Below the pieces are notes generated by a model. The model did no database searches. It had not been told where the DNA came from and saw only the letters and a list, made by a program, of their open reading frames with translations. Made by a program: the position numbers and the translations under genes. A stretch of 31,717 nt of DNA from RYN-431 sp036388295 (GTDB lineage: Bacteria; Planctomycetota; Phycisphaerae; Tepidisphaerales; Tepidisphaeraceae). Numbering within the stretch: the stretch's first letter is position 1; each line of letters opens with the position of its first letter. Below are positions 7,395 through 15,107 of the stretch, piece by piece. The stretch is taken from contig DASVSC010000304.1 in NCBI GenBank assembly GCA_036388295.1, positions 1 to 31,717 of the forward strand. The letters are read 5' to 3'.

Positions 7395-8534
7395 ATGAAT
7401 CTCCGAAACCAACGAATCCTCGCGGCCGCCGTCGTCGGCGTCGCCGCTTCACTCGGCGGCGTCGTCCACGCGGACACGCTGCAGTTCAAGGGCGTGACCG
7501 ATAACGCCTGGGACACCGTCAGCAACTGGTACACGGTCACGGACGTGGCCGCCGGGCAAAAACCGGAGGCCGGCGACGTCGCCGCGTTCACGGACTTAGC
7601 GGCAGGCAGCGGTCCCATTGCCGTGAATGCGGGGGCCGGCCAAATTGCCGACCAACTCCTGTTCGGCGTGAACACCGTTACCGCGACGAACCCGATCCTG
7701 ACCCGTGACGTTACCCTCAGCGGCGGCCCGATCACGTTGAACGGCACCGCCGGCGGCGGCGGAAACCTGATCGGCCTCGCACGGCCGGCCGGCAACACCG
7801 GGGCAGCGACGATCAACAACGACCTCGTGCTGAACTCCGCCTTGGGCACCGAGCAGCGGTTCAACATCGAAAACGGCTCGATTAATACGGCCGCCGGGCC
7901 GATTACGATCAACGGCGCGATCAGCGGCACGGCGGGCCTGCGGAAGGTCGGCGCCGGCACGCTGGTGCTCAACGGCAATACGAATTATCAGGGGCTGACC
8001 ACCGTGCAGACGGGCACCGTGGAGTTCAACGGCACGACGACGGCCGGCGGCGGCGTGATTGTTCAGGCCAACGGTCGGCTGGCCGGCCTCGGCACGATCG
8101 CGGGCAACGTGGCCATCGGCGGCACGACCGCGACCGTCGCGCCCGGAACTGCCGGTGTCGGCACGGCTACGCTCGGCATCACGGGCAACGCCGCGTTCCA
8201 GAACTCGACGTTGGCCCTGGACTTGAACGGCCCGTCCCGCAGCGACCTGCTCGACGTCGACGGCCTGCTGTCCGTGGGCGCCGGAACCCGGCTCGCGATT
8301 AATGCGCTGCAGCCGCTCGACGACCCGGCCTACATCCTGGCCACCTACGGCACGCTCAGCGGCGCTTTCGCCGCCGCGAACGTCACCGGCATCCCGGCCG
8401 GTTACGAGTTGCAATACAACTACAACAACGCCGGCCAACTCGCCCTTGTTGCGGTTCCCGAGCCGGCGTTCCTCATGGCCGCGCCGCTGGCGGCCGTATT
8501 GCTTCGGAGGGTCCGTCGCCAGCGGTCCAGTTAG
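7395..8534 (+). CDS. PEP-CTERM protein with autotransporter-type beta-strand repeats
   Basis: 379-aa predicted surface or secreted protein. I start it at the ATG at 7395 because MNLRNQRILAAAVVGVAASL...VHA-D is a clean Sec signal; the upstream in-frame ATG (7311) would add 28 residues of no signal-like character. The body is Gly/Ala/Thr/Asn-rich and predicted to form a right-handed beta-helix. Residues ~181-214 (KVGAGTLVLNGNTNYQG, LTTVQTGTVEFNG) match the autotransporter-associated strand repeat. The end has VPEP (354-357), a hydrophobic helix and an Arg cluster (RRVRRQRSS): a PEP-CTERM sorting signal, normally recognised by an exosortase and typical of exopolysaccharide-producing bacteria. 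No C-terminal barrel is present, so it is not a true autotransporter. It lies 88 nt after sulfatase 3 and is followed by a hairpin. A role in glycan binding or matrix display is inference. Confidence 0.88.
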   Translation: MNLRNQRILAAAVVGVAASLGGVVHADTLQFKGVTDNAWDTVSNWYTVTDVAAGQKPEAGDVAAFTDLAAGSGPIAVNAGAGQIADQLLFGVNTVTATNPILTRDVTLSGGPITLNGTAGGGGNLIGLARPAGNTGAATINNDLVLNSALGTEQRFNIENGSINTAAGPITINGAISGTAGLRKVGAGTLVLNGNTNYQGLTTVQTGTVEFNGTTTAGGGVIVQANGRLAGLGTIAGNVAIGGTTATVAPGTAGVGTATLGITGNAAFQNSTLALDLNGPSRSDLLDVDGLLSVGAGTRLAINALQPLDDPAYILATYGTLSGAFAAANVTGIPAGYELQYNYNNAGQLALVAVPEPAFLMAAPLAAVLLRRVRRQRSS

Positions 8535-8611
8535 GACGACGCGTGCCGGTCAAATGGCGGCACGTTTGCCAGTGTCGCCCGGTGTCTTATCACTGCGATT
8601 TCGGCAAGAAT

Positions 8612-8645
8612 GAAAGCCCTTCGACGATCACGTCGAAGGGCTTTC
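8612..8645 (+). terminator. Perfect 15-bp hairpin, probable terminator
   Basis: The arms GAAAGCCCTTCGACG (8612-8626) and its exact complement (8631-8645) enclose a 4-nt ATCA loop. The stem lies 77 nt after the PEP-CTERM gene and 37 nt before rsmE. The 3' side runs CTTTCC, a short T-run inside the stem rather than a full U-tract, so it may be a terminator or an mRNA-end stabiliser for the sulfatase operon. Confidence 0.7.
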
Positions 8646-8682
8646 CCTGTTCTGGAAATCCGCCCGGCGGAGGCATGCGGCT

Positions 8683-9528
8683 ATGGCCAGACCCAAACCG
8701 AACCACCGAAACCGCCCGGCGGACCGTTCGCAAGCGGGCCCCGGCCAAGCGCCGCGCCCGCCGGTTCAGGCTTCGGTTCCGAAGGGCCGGTACGACGCGC
8801 CCGGCGACGAGCCGATCGCGACCGAAGCACCCCTGACGTTGCAGCAGCCGTTCCGGATTGAGCGGGAGTGGGTCCAGCGCCTGGAGCGCCGGGAGGTCAA
8901 CCCGAAGGAAGCGTTCACGATCCGCGACGGGTCGGGCGGCTACTTCCGGGCCAGTCTGAAAGAACTGGGCGCGGAGGGCGGCTGGGCGTTGCCGTATGAA
9001 CGGATGGAGCGGTCTCCCGAACCGATCATCGACATCACGCTGGCCTGTTCGGTGCTGGCCCGGCAACGCATGATCTTCGTCATGCAGAAGGCGACCGAAC
9101 TGGGGGCGACGCGCGTTGTGCCGCTGCTGACCGACCATTCCGTCCCGCCCGAGGGCCTGGAACACGAACGGGCGAACGCCTGGCCGGCCCAGGTCGTGCG
9201 CGCCGCGAAGCAGTGTCGGCGCGGTTCGCTCCCGGCAGTTCTCCCGCCGACGGCGTTGGACGCGTTCTTCGCCTCACCCGTTTTCACGGCCGCCGACGTG
9301 TGCGTGGTGCTGGACGACCGCAGCGACCCGTCGCCGGCCCCGACGCAACCGCCGCGGCGCGTCATTCTGCTCGTCGGGCCGGAAGGCGGGTTCTCGGATG
9401 CCGAACGTTCCAGAATGACTGGCCGGACGCGCCCGTGGGTACTCGGCGGCCGCATTCTTCGCGCGGAAACGGCCGTGCTGGTTGGGCTGACGGCGGTTCA
9501 GATGACGTGGGGAGACTTTCGCGCATGA
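8683..9528 (+). CDS. rsmE: 16S rRNA (uracil-1498-N3)-methyltransferase RsmE
   Basis: 281-aa SPOUT-class methyltransferase that N3-methylates U1498 of 16S rRNA using SAM, acting on the assembled 30S subunit. Diagnostic segments: an N-terminal PUA-like part (FRIEREWVQRLERREV, then FTIRDGSGGYFRASL), QKATELGATRVVPLLTDHS, the AKQCRRG segment, the SAM-binding knot loop LVGPEGGFS (Gly232-Gly236) and LGGRILRAETAVLVGL near the C-terminus. The start at 8683 follows GGAGG (8669-8673) at 9 nt. Compared with the usual ~240-250 residues it has ~45 extra N-terminal residues rich in Pro, Arg, Gln and Ala, probably disordered. It stands alone between two strong hairpins, so it is probably monocistronic. Confidence 0.93.
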   Translation: MARPKPNHRNRPADRSQAGPGQAPRPPVQASVPKGRYDAPGDEPIATEAPLTLQQPFRIEREWVQRLERREVNPKEAFTIRDGSGGYFRASLKELGAEGGWALPYERMERSPEPIIDITLACSVLARQRMIFVMQKATELGATRVVPLLTDHSVPPEGLEHERANAWPAQVVRAAKQCRRGSLPAVLPPTALDAFFASPVFTAADVCVVLDDRSDPSPAPTQPPRRVILLVGPEGGFSDAERSRMTGRTRPWVLGGRILRAETAVLVGLTAVQMTWGDFRA

Positions 9529-9532
9529 AACG

Positions 9533-9589
9533 CAAACGCTCACTCCGTTCGTGGCGAAACGGTTTCGCCGCGAACGGAGTGAGCGTTTG
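9533..9589. terminator. 57-nt perfect hairpin between convergent genes
   Basis: 19-nt arms (CAAACGCTCACTCCGTTCG at 9533-9551 and its exact complement at 9571-9589) continue inwards through a G-U pair and GGCGAAA/TTTCGCC, giving about 27 paired bases and a tiny loop. It lies 5 nt after the rsmE stop and 51 nt beyond the GH2 stop on the opposite strand, so it can act as a bidirectional terminator. There is no long U-tract. Confidence 0.72.
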
Positions 9590-9639
9590 AGCAGTCGTTG
9601 TTCCGTCGCGCGGGACACTGCGACCCGCCCGACGCCTGC

Positions 9640-12345
9640 TCAGCCTGCGTTTTCCGGCGACGCGACGTTCCAGCCGTCGACCCAGAGGTTCGGCGTGGCG
9701 CTGCCGACGTCAGCGGTGCTCGCATCGATGCTGATCTGCTTCGATTCGCCCGGCAGCAGCGACACATAATTGTCGCTGTAATAGACCGGCAGCACGCGGT
9801 CGGTTTTGTTCGCCTTGCGCAGCTGCAGGTGCACCAGGAGTGCGACAGCGGAACCCTTATTCGTCACCGTGGCCTTGATTGTCGTGCGGCCGTCGCGGTC
9901 CTGGCGGGTGCTGGTGACGTTGATGGGCACGTTCGGGAGCGACTGCAGTTTCGTGAAGTCCTCACGGGGCGGCTGGGGCTGGCGGGGCCGCGTGCTGGCG
10001 GTGGCGGGGGCCGTCGCCGGGGCGAAGGTCTTGAGCGTCCGCCAGTAGAAATTGTCCGACACCAAACGGTTCTGCTGATCGAACATTTCCAGCTTGATGA
10101 AGTGGACTTCGGACAAATCGCTCGGCCATTCAATGACGCCGGTGTCGGTGGCGCGGCTGGGGGCGGCGGAGACGGAACGCTCCTGGTCCAGTTTGGCCGT
10201 GCCGTCCATGTCGAAGACGCGCAGGCGCACCCGCAGATTATCCGCGGGCGTGGGCTGGGTGTTGACGACGGTGACGCGGTAGTCGTTCTGGTTCATCTGC
10301 ACGTGCAGCGGCTCGCACGCCTTTTTAGTGGCGAACAGCGAGGCGTGCGATTCCAGGTCGTAGCTGTAAATCTGCCAGACCGTACTCGGCTGGGCGGGAT
10401 TGCTCATCCAGGTCAGCACGCCGGTAACGGGCTGGAACAGCTTGGCGAAGCGGCCCTCGTACATCGCGCGGTAGGCTTCGTAATTGGCCAACTGGGCGCG
10501 GCGGACGAAGCCGTCGAGGTCGGTGAACTTGCCGTACCGTTCGGCGATCACGTCCCAGTACATGCTCTGGCGGTTCATTTGAGCGCCGCGGAGCAAATCG
10601 TGCGAGGCCCAGGCGTCGTTGAAGGTGTTCCAGTCCTTGGGTTCGAGCATGCCTTGGACGGACTGGAGCGTCGGGATGGAGACAGGGCCGATCTCGGTCT
10701 TGAACGACTCGGCCGGCTGGAACGTGTAATACTGCCCCGGCTGACGCCAGGCGTAGGGGCCGCCCGACCGCACGCCGCGGCCGTCGTTGGAGTTCTGCTG
10801 GTACAGGCGGGCCGGTTCCAGCTCGTCCATGATCTTCTGAATGCCGGCGTTGATGTTCGGGGGCGGGTCGCCTTCATTGCGGCCGCACCAGAGCGCGATG
10901 CTGGCGTGATGGCGGAAGCGCAAGACCTTCTCCCGGACGTTCTCCAGGTACATCACCGGGTCAGTCGGGTTGGGGCCGTCGCTGGGGTTGGGCTGGAAGA
11001 ACTCGTCCCAAATCATGATGCCGTAGCGGTCGCACAGGTCGTAGAAATCCGCCTGCGTCGTTTGGCCGACCCAGTTGCGGACCATGGTGTAGTTGGCTTC
11101 GCGGTGCAGGCGGATCTGGGCTTCGAGGCGGTCGCGCGGGGTGCGCTTCATCGCCTCGTCGATGCCCCAGTTGCCCCCTTTGCAGATGACGGGCACGCCG
11201 TTGATGCGGATGGCCAGATTGTCCGAACCGGGGAGCTTGTACTCGAACTCGCGGATGCCGAAGTTGATGTCTTGGCTGTCGGAGACGGACGGGCCGCGTG
11301 CTTGGCCGGCCGCGGCGTTGACGGCGAACTTCAGGTTCAGCGTGTACAGGTTCGGGTCGCCGTACGTGTTGGGCCACCACAACTTCGGCTGATTAAAGCG
11401 AAGATTTGGCGTGGTGTCGGGCGAGAACTTGACCAAGCGGCTTTCGTTCGGCTGCAGCGTCACGGGCTGCTCGAACGTCACATCGCCGATCGACCCGATC
11501 AAACGGCCTTCGCATAATTGATCGGTGACGTTGCGGACGGTGGCGGTGACGGTCAAGTCGGCCGAATCGATCTTCGGCAGTGGCAGGTCGGTGACGACCA
11601 GCGGGTGTTCGACGCGCACCGGCCCGGTGTGCGAGACCCAGACTTTTTGCCAGATGCCCATGTTGCGGTCACGGATCGCGGGGATCCAGTCCCAGCCCTG
11701 GCTGCTCAGGAAGGTCGCCCCGTCCTGCGTGTGGATGCCGCCGTTGCCGCCGGTGCCCAGGGCCTGCGTCTGCTCCTGCGGATTGCCCGGCGTGGGCGGC
11801 GGCAGAATCTTCACCGCCACGGCCGTCGGCTGGCCGGGCGTGACGTAGTCGGTGATGTCGAAAATCCCGCGGGCGAACGCGCCGCGCACTCGACCGGCCT
11901 GGCGACCATTGACCCAGATCTCGGCAATGTAATTGATGCCGTCGAAGTTCAGCCACGTGCGCTCGTCGGCCGCGCGATTCGGGATCGTCAGCACGTTGCG
12001 GTACCAGTAACTGGTGCGGCAAAGGCTTTCCGGGATCTTGTCCGGGCGGTTGTTCTCGCCGTACAGCGGCTCGGGGTAGACGCCTTCATTGACGAGCGTG
12101 GTCAGCACCGTGCCGGGGACGGTGGCCTTGTACCACTGGGCGGGGGTGTAGTCGGGCTTGGAGACGATCTCGCCGGGCTCCGGGACCTTAGCCGTGTCCT
12201 GGAGTTGCCAGCCGGTCGACAGCGTCATCGGCGGGGCGGGCGCTTTTAGTAGTGTCGGCTGGCCGAATGCCGTCGACTGCTGCTTGCCGGCGCAGCCGGT
12301 CAGCAGTAGCAGACACAGGGACGCAGTCCATTTCGAAATCCTCAT
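9640..12345 (-). CDS. GH2 lipoprotein, exo-beta-glucosaminidase/beta-mannosidase type
   Basis: 901-aa glycoside hydrolase family 2 enzyme. The start follows a strong Shine-Dalgarno (AAGGAGG, 12353-12359). The signal peptide ends in the lipobox LTGC (Cys18), so it is a predicted lipoprotein. Domain order: jelly-roll sugar-binding domain (~40-215; WYRNVLTIP, FDGINYIAEIWVNG), Ig-like domain (~215-355), TIM barrel (~360-670) and C-terminal Ig-like domains; the last (~800-895; VLPVYYSDNYVSLLPGE) resembles the exo-beta-D-glucosaminidase Ig domain. Catalytic candidates are acid/base Glu491 in WCGRNEGD and nucleophile Glu551 in FKTEIGPV. The overall architecture is closest to CsxA-like exo-glucosaminidases and mannosylglycoprotein endo-beta-mannosidases; these cannot be separated by eye. 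It follows GH28 by 30 nt on the minus strand. Likely acts on beta-linked hexosamine or mannose oligosaccharides outside the cytoplasm. Confidence 0.92.
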   Translation of the reverse strand: MRISKWTASLCLLLLTGCAGKQQSTAFGQPTLLKAPAPPMTLSTGWQLQDTAKVPEPGEIVSKPDYTPAQWYKATVPGTVLTTLVNEGVYPEPLYGENNRPDKIPESLCRTSYWYRNVLTIPNRAADERTWLNFDGINYIAEIWVNGRQAGRVRGAFARGIFDITDYVTPGQPTAVAVKILPPPTPGNPQEQTQALGTGGNGGIHTQDGATFLSSQGWDWIPAIRDRNMGIWQKVWVSHTGPVRVEHPLVVTDLPLPKIDSADLTVTATVRNVTDQLCEGRLIGSIGDVTFEQPVTLQPNESRLVKFSPDTTPNLRFNQPKLWWPNTYGDPNLYTLNLKFAVNAAAGQARGPSVSDSQDINFGIREFEYKLPGSDNLAIRINGVPVICKGGNWGIDEAMKRTPRDRLEAQIRLHREANYTMVRNWVGQTTQADFYDLCDRYGIMIWDEFFQPNPSDGPNPTDPVMYLENVREKVLRFRHHASIALWCGRNEGDPPPNINAGIQKIMDELEPARLYQQNSNDGRGVRSGGPYAWRQPGQYYTFQPAESFKTEIGPVSIPTLQSVQGMLEPKDWNTFNDAWASHDLLRGAQMNRQSMYWDVIAERYGKFTDLDGFVRRAQLANYEAYRAMYEGRFAKLFQPVTGVLTWMSNPAQPSTVWQIYSYDLESHASLFATKKACEPLHVQMNQNDYRVTVVNTQPTPADNLRVRLRVFDMDGTAKLDQERSVSAAPSRATDTGVIEWPSDLSEVHFIKLEMFDQQNRLVSDNFYWRTLKTFAPATAPATASTRPRQPQPPREDFTKLQSLPNVPINVTSTRQDRDGRTTIKATVTNKGSAVALLVHLQLRKANKTDRVLPVYYSDNYVSLLPGESKQISIDASTADVGSATPNLWVDGWNVASPENAG

Positions 12346-12352
12346 GGGTCTT

Positions 12353-12359
12353 CCTCCTT
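12353..12359 (-). promoter_or_regulatory. Strong Shine-Dalgarno for the GH2 gene
   Basis: Read on the minus strand, AAGGAGG ends 7 nt before the ATG (12345-12343). It occupies most of the 30-nt GH28-GH2 gap and is one of the few full-consensus sites in the window, suggesting strong independent initiation of the second gene. Confidence 0.75.
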
Positions 12360-12375
12360 AAAATCGTTCTGACAA

Positions 12376-14022
12376 TCAGCGGCGCTCGTCGGCCGCTTTT
12401 TCCACCGTCTGGTCCGGCAGGCTCGCGCAGTCGAACAGGCGCAGGTCGTTCACGTCGCGCAGATGAAACGAATGGCCGGCAATGCTTTTCTGCCAGGCCG
12501 ACGCATGCACGCGCACGCCGGTCACGTCGGTAAAGGCGAACGGCGCGCGGTGGTCCGGCTTGGCGATTTCGAACGAAATGTTGTTGAGCACGACATTGCG
12601 TGCGTGCCGGACGAACAGGCCGTAGCCGGGCGTCGCTCCGAACATGCCGGGCTCGGGGTAATCCTTTTCGCGCTCGGGCGGGATGCGGTTCGCCTGCTCT
12701 TCGGTGCCGCCGCCCTCGTGGATGAAGTGGAGATTCGAGAAGGTAATGTCTTCGACCGGGTGGCCGGGAATGCCGGCGATGATGGAGCCCAGGCCGCGGC
12801 GCACGCCGCTGGCGACGACGTTGCTGATGTTCACCCGCTTGATCGAGCCGACCACGGTGCTCTCGCCCGGCCCGCGCAGGCGCGAGCCGAGGCGCAGGAA
12901 GATCGGCGAGTTCGGCACGTTGCGCATGGCGATATTCGAAATCGTGACGTCTTCGATGTGTGAACCGTCGACGCTCTCGATGGCGATGCCGCGGCTTTCG
13001 TCGAACACGCAGTTGGTGATCGTGATGTTCTTGAAATCGCCGTTCGATTCCGTCCCGAACTTGATCCGGCCGGTGCGGTAAGACCGGTACTCCGGCGGCG
13101 GGCGCTTAAAGGTGCCGTCGATCAGCGTTCCTTCGATGAAATTGCCGGCCAGTAGGCAGTCCGAAATCGTGATGTTCTCGCACGCCTGCGCGTAGCCCAG
13201 CGCGAACGAGGCCTTCAGGCAGATGCCGTCGTCCCACGGCGAGTTCACTGAGGTGTTGGTGATGCGGACGTTGCGGCAGACGTCGATGTCGATCCCGTCG
13301 CGGTTGGTGTCGATCTTCAGATTGTCGATCGTCAGGTTGTTGATGCCGGTGGCGAGGATGGCGAACCAGCCGCCGTGGAGGATGGAAAAATCGCGAAGGG
13401 TGACGTTGGTGCATTCGCGCAGGGAGATGGCCTTATTGCCGGCGCCCTTGGACATGCTGGTGTATTCGCGTTCGCCCTTGGCCCGGTCGTAGTACGGGTT
13501 GACGCCCGACTCAAGGCCTTTGCCATGGATCAGCCCGGGACCCAGGATGGCGACGTCGTGAAGCTTTTCGCCCCAGATGAGCGAGTTCTGGAAGTAAGAA
13601 TGCCCGAAGTCCTGGTAGCGCGTCTGGATTTCCGGCCGCGTTTCCGGCGGGTCGGCGGGCGCGACACGGTGATCCGCGGCTTCGATGACCGAGCCGGCTT
13701 CGAGGTACAGCGTCACCTTGCTCTTCAGCCGGATCGACGCGGCCAGATAAGTGCCGGCGGGGAAATGAACCGTCCCGCCGCCCGCGGCGTTGGCCGCGAT
13801 GATGGCTTCGTTGATCGCCGGCGTGTCGATCGCCTGGCCGTCCCCTTTAGCGCCGAAGTCGCGCACGTTCAGGACGTGCAGACCGGGCGCTTTCGCGGTC
13901 GTCGGCTCGCCCGACACGCTTGGCTGCGTGGCCGGGGCAGTCTGCTTTCCTTGAGGGGCGACGCGCGCGGCACAGCCGGTGAGGCCAATGCACAGAAGGG
14001 CGGGCAGGAGCTTGGATGTCAT
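12376..14022 (-). CDS. GH28 polygalacturonase-like lipoprotein
   Basis: 548-aa right-handed beta-helix glycosidase. The ATG at 14022 is chosen because MTSKLLPALLCIGLTGC is a textbook lipoprotein signal (lipobox Cys17); the longer frame to 14133 only adds 37 unrelated residues. LNVRDFGAKGDG and the INEAI...GGGTVHFPAGTYL segment are the classic pectinase N-terminus, followed by LKSKVTLYLEAGSVI. The catalytic region shows NRDGID (Asp242, Asp245) and WDDGICLK (Asp264-Asp265), replacing the canonical NTDGxD and DDC. FGTESNGDFKNITI matches exo-acting GH28 members such as exo-polygalacturonases and rhamnogalacturonan-active enzymes. It is the first gene of a minus-strand pair with GH2. Expected to cleave alpha-linked galacturonic acid or rhamnose-containing pectic chains outside the cytoplasm; exact substrate unresolved. 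Confidence 0.9.
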   Translation of the reverse strand: MTSKLLPALLCIGLTGCAARVAPQGKQTAPATQPSVSGEPTTAKAPGLHVLNVRDFGAKGDGQAIDTPAINEAIIAANAAGGGTVHFPAGTYLAASIRLKSKVTLYLEAGSVIEAADHRVAPADPPETRPEIQTRYQDFGHSYFQNSLIWGEKLHDVAILGPGLIHGKGLESGVNPYYDRAKGEREYTSMSKGAGNKAISLRECTNVTLRDFSILHGGWFAILATGINNLTIDNLKIDTNRDGIDIDVCRNVRITNTSVNSPWDDGICLKASFALGYAQACENITISDCLLAGNFIEGTLIDGTFKRPPPEYRSYRTGRIKFGTESNGDFKNITITNCVFDESRGIAIESVDGSHIEDVTISNIAMRNVPNSPIFLRLGSRLRGPGESTVVGSIKRVNISNVVASGVRRGLGSIIAGIPGHPVEDITFSNLHFIHEGGGTEEQANRIPPEREKDYPEPGMFGATPGYGLFVRHARNVVLNNISFEIAKPDHRAPFAFTDVTGVRVHASAWQKSIAGHSFHLRDVNDLRLFDCASLPDQTVEKAADERR

Positions 14023-14126
14023 TGCGTCCGATCGTGAGAGATGAAGAAGGTTGCCTCGACGCCGGGCGGAGAATACCACCGCCACCGCCCAATACACCAA
14101 CCGGGGCGTCTCGCACGTCCACACCT

Positions 14127-14166
14127 CGTCCAAGGCACAGTGGGATCGTCCAAGGCACAGTGGGAT
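14127..14166. repeat. 20-bp exact tandem duplication upstream of GH28
   Basis: CGTCCAAGGCACAGTGGGAT occurs twice back to back (14127-14146 and 14147-14166). It lies 105-144 nt upstream of the GH28 start and just past the end of the methyltransferase gene. It could be a duplicated protein-binding site or slippage; neither can be decided from sequence. Confidence 0.9.
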
Positions 14167-14176
14167 GAATCCCTTC

Positions 14177-14974
14177 CTACGGTTGACCTTCTGCCGGTGC
14201 CGGAATCGGGCCGAAGCGCACGCAGCGGATGGCCAGGAACATCGGGATTTCCTTCCGGCTCTGGTTCTCCGCCGCCTGCCGCGGGCCGGGCTGGCTGGTT
14301 TTGTGGCTGGGCCATTCTTCCAGGGCGTCGACCAGCAGGCCGGCCTGGCGGGCGGCTTTGACGTACGCCTCGATCGGCTTGTGGAACGTCCAGGTGTAGT
14401 CCGACTCCTTCTGCCCCGGGTGGGCCACGATCGGGCTCTTGCGCGGGATCAGGTAGCGGTCGACGCGACGATATTGGACCTTCTTCTGCTCGTCCCAACC
14501 CCAGTGGCTTTCCTTGGCCCCGCGGAACGCCGGGTGCATCATCACGACCACGAACCGGCCGAGGGGCTTCAGGCAATGGGCGACGCCGTCGAACACCGGG
14601 CGGACCGGGTGGATGTTCTGGATCGCCAGCACGCACGCCGCCGCGTCGTAAATAGCGGCCGGCAGCTTCGACAAATCGCGGGCGTCGCCGACGCGGTAGT
14701 CGCCGTCTCCTTTTTTCTTGGCGGCGGCAATTAATTCGCGGGCGGCGTCGATGCCGGTCGTTTCCACGCCCCGTTCGCGCAGCAGCCGGCAGAGCACGCC
14801 CTCGCCGCACGCGACGTCGAGCACTTTCTGCCCCGCTTGCGCGTCCAGCAGCCGCAGCACGCCCGGCAGCACGACGTGGCGGTGATACTCGGACCCGGCT
14901 TCGCCGACGAGCGCGTCGTACCAGGCGGCCACGTCGGACCAGTCGGTGGTTTTGTTCGGTGTCGGCTTGGGCAT
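14177..14974 (-). CDS. Class I SAM-dependent methyltransferase
   Basis: 265-aa predicted cytoplasmic methyltransferase. VLDVACGEGVLCRLLRERG is motif I (SAM-binding loop), TGIDAARELI holds the acidic residue that contacts the SAM ribose, GDARDLSKL is the motif near the adenine pocket, and YDAAACVLAIQNI is motif II with an unusual NIHPV following. The C-terminal half (MMHPAFRGAKESHWGWD, DYTWTFHKPIEAY) resembles ubiE/Mg-protoporphyrin-type small-molecule methyltransferases, but the acceptor cannot be assigned. The frame is open far upstream; I start at 14974 because MPKPTPNKTTDW precedes the usual WYDALVGEAGSEYHRHV opening and the extension beyond has no family character. Shine-Dalgarno is weak. 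It is divergent from the RedB-like gene across 133 nt, and ends 154 nt before the GH28 start on the same strand. Confidence 0.85.
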   Translation of the reverse strand: MPKPTPNKTTDWSDVAAWYDALVGEAGSEYHRHVVLPGVLRLLDAQAGQKVLDVACGEGVLCRLLRERGVETTGIDAARELIAAAKKKGDGDYRVGDARDLSKLPAAIYDAAACVLAIQNIHPVRPVFDGVAHCLKPLGRFVVVMMHPAFRGAKESHWGWDEQKKVQYRRVDRYLIPRKSPIVAHPGQKESDYTWTFHKPIEAYVKAARQAGLLVDALEEWPSHKTSQPGPRQAAENQSRKEIPMFLAIRCVRFGPIPAPAEGQP

Positions 14975-15095
14975 CGCGGGCCCAGAGCCTATCGCCAAGC
15001 GCGGCGCGGGGCCACGTCCCGTAATGGCTAGGGCCGCGGTCGGCCGCAAGTCGCGGCAGGAAAAAGACGAACTGGAGAGGGACGGGGGATGGAAC

Positions 15096-15099
15096 GGAG
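15096..15099 (+). promoter_or_regulatory. Ribosome binding site for a GTG start
   Basis: GGAG sits 8 nt before the GTG at 15108, which opens a signal/anchor sequence. This decides in favour of the GTG over the in-frame ATG at 14946, which would overlap the divergent methyltransferase gene and add 54 residues with no signal. Confidence 0.6.
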
Positions 15100-15107
15100 C
15101 GTTCGGC

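Noticed and set aside
9598..11517. 639-aa open frame on the plus strand opposite GH2
   Set aside because: Rich in Val, Gly, Arg, His and Asp with no domain; it mirrors the GH2 codon pattern, whose coding sense is beyond doubt.
14023..14133. 37-residue upstream extension of the GH28 frame
   Set aside because: The lipoprotein signal begins exactly at the ATG at 14022; the extension would bury it.
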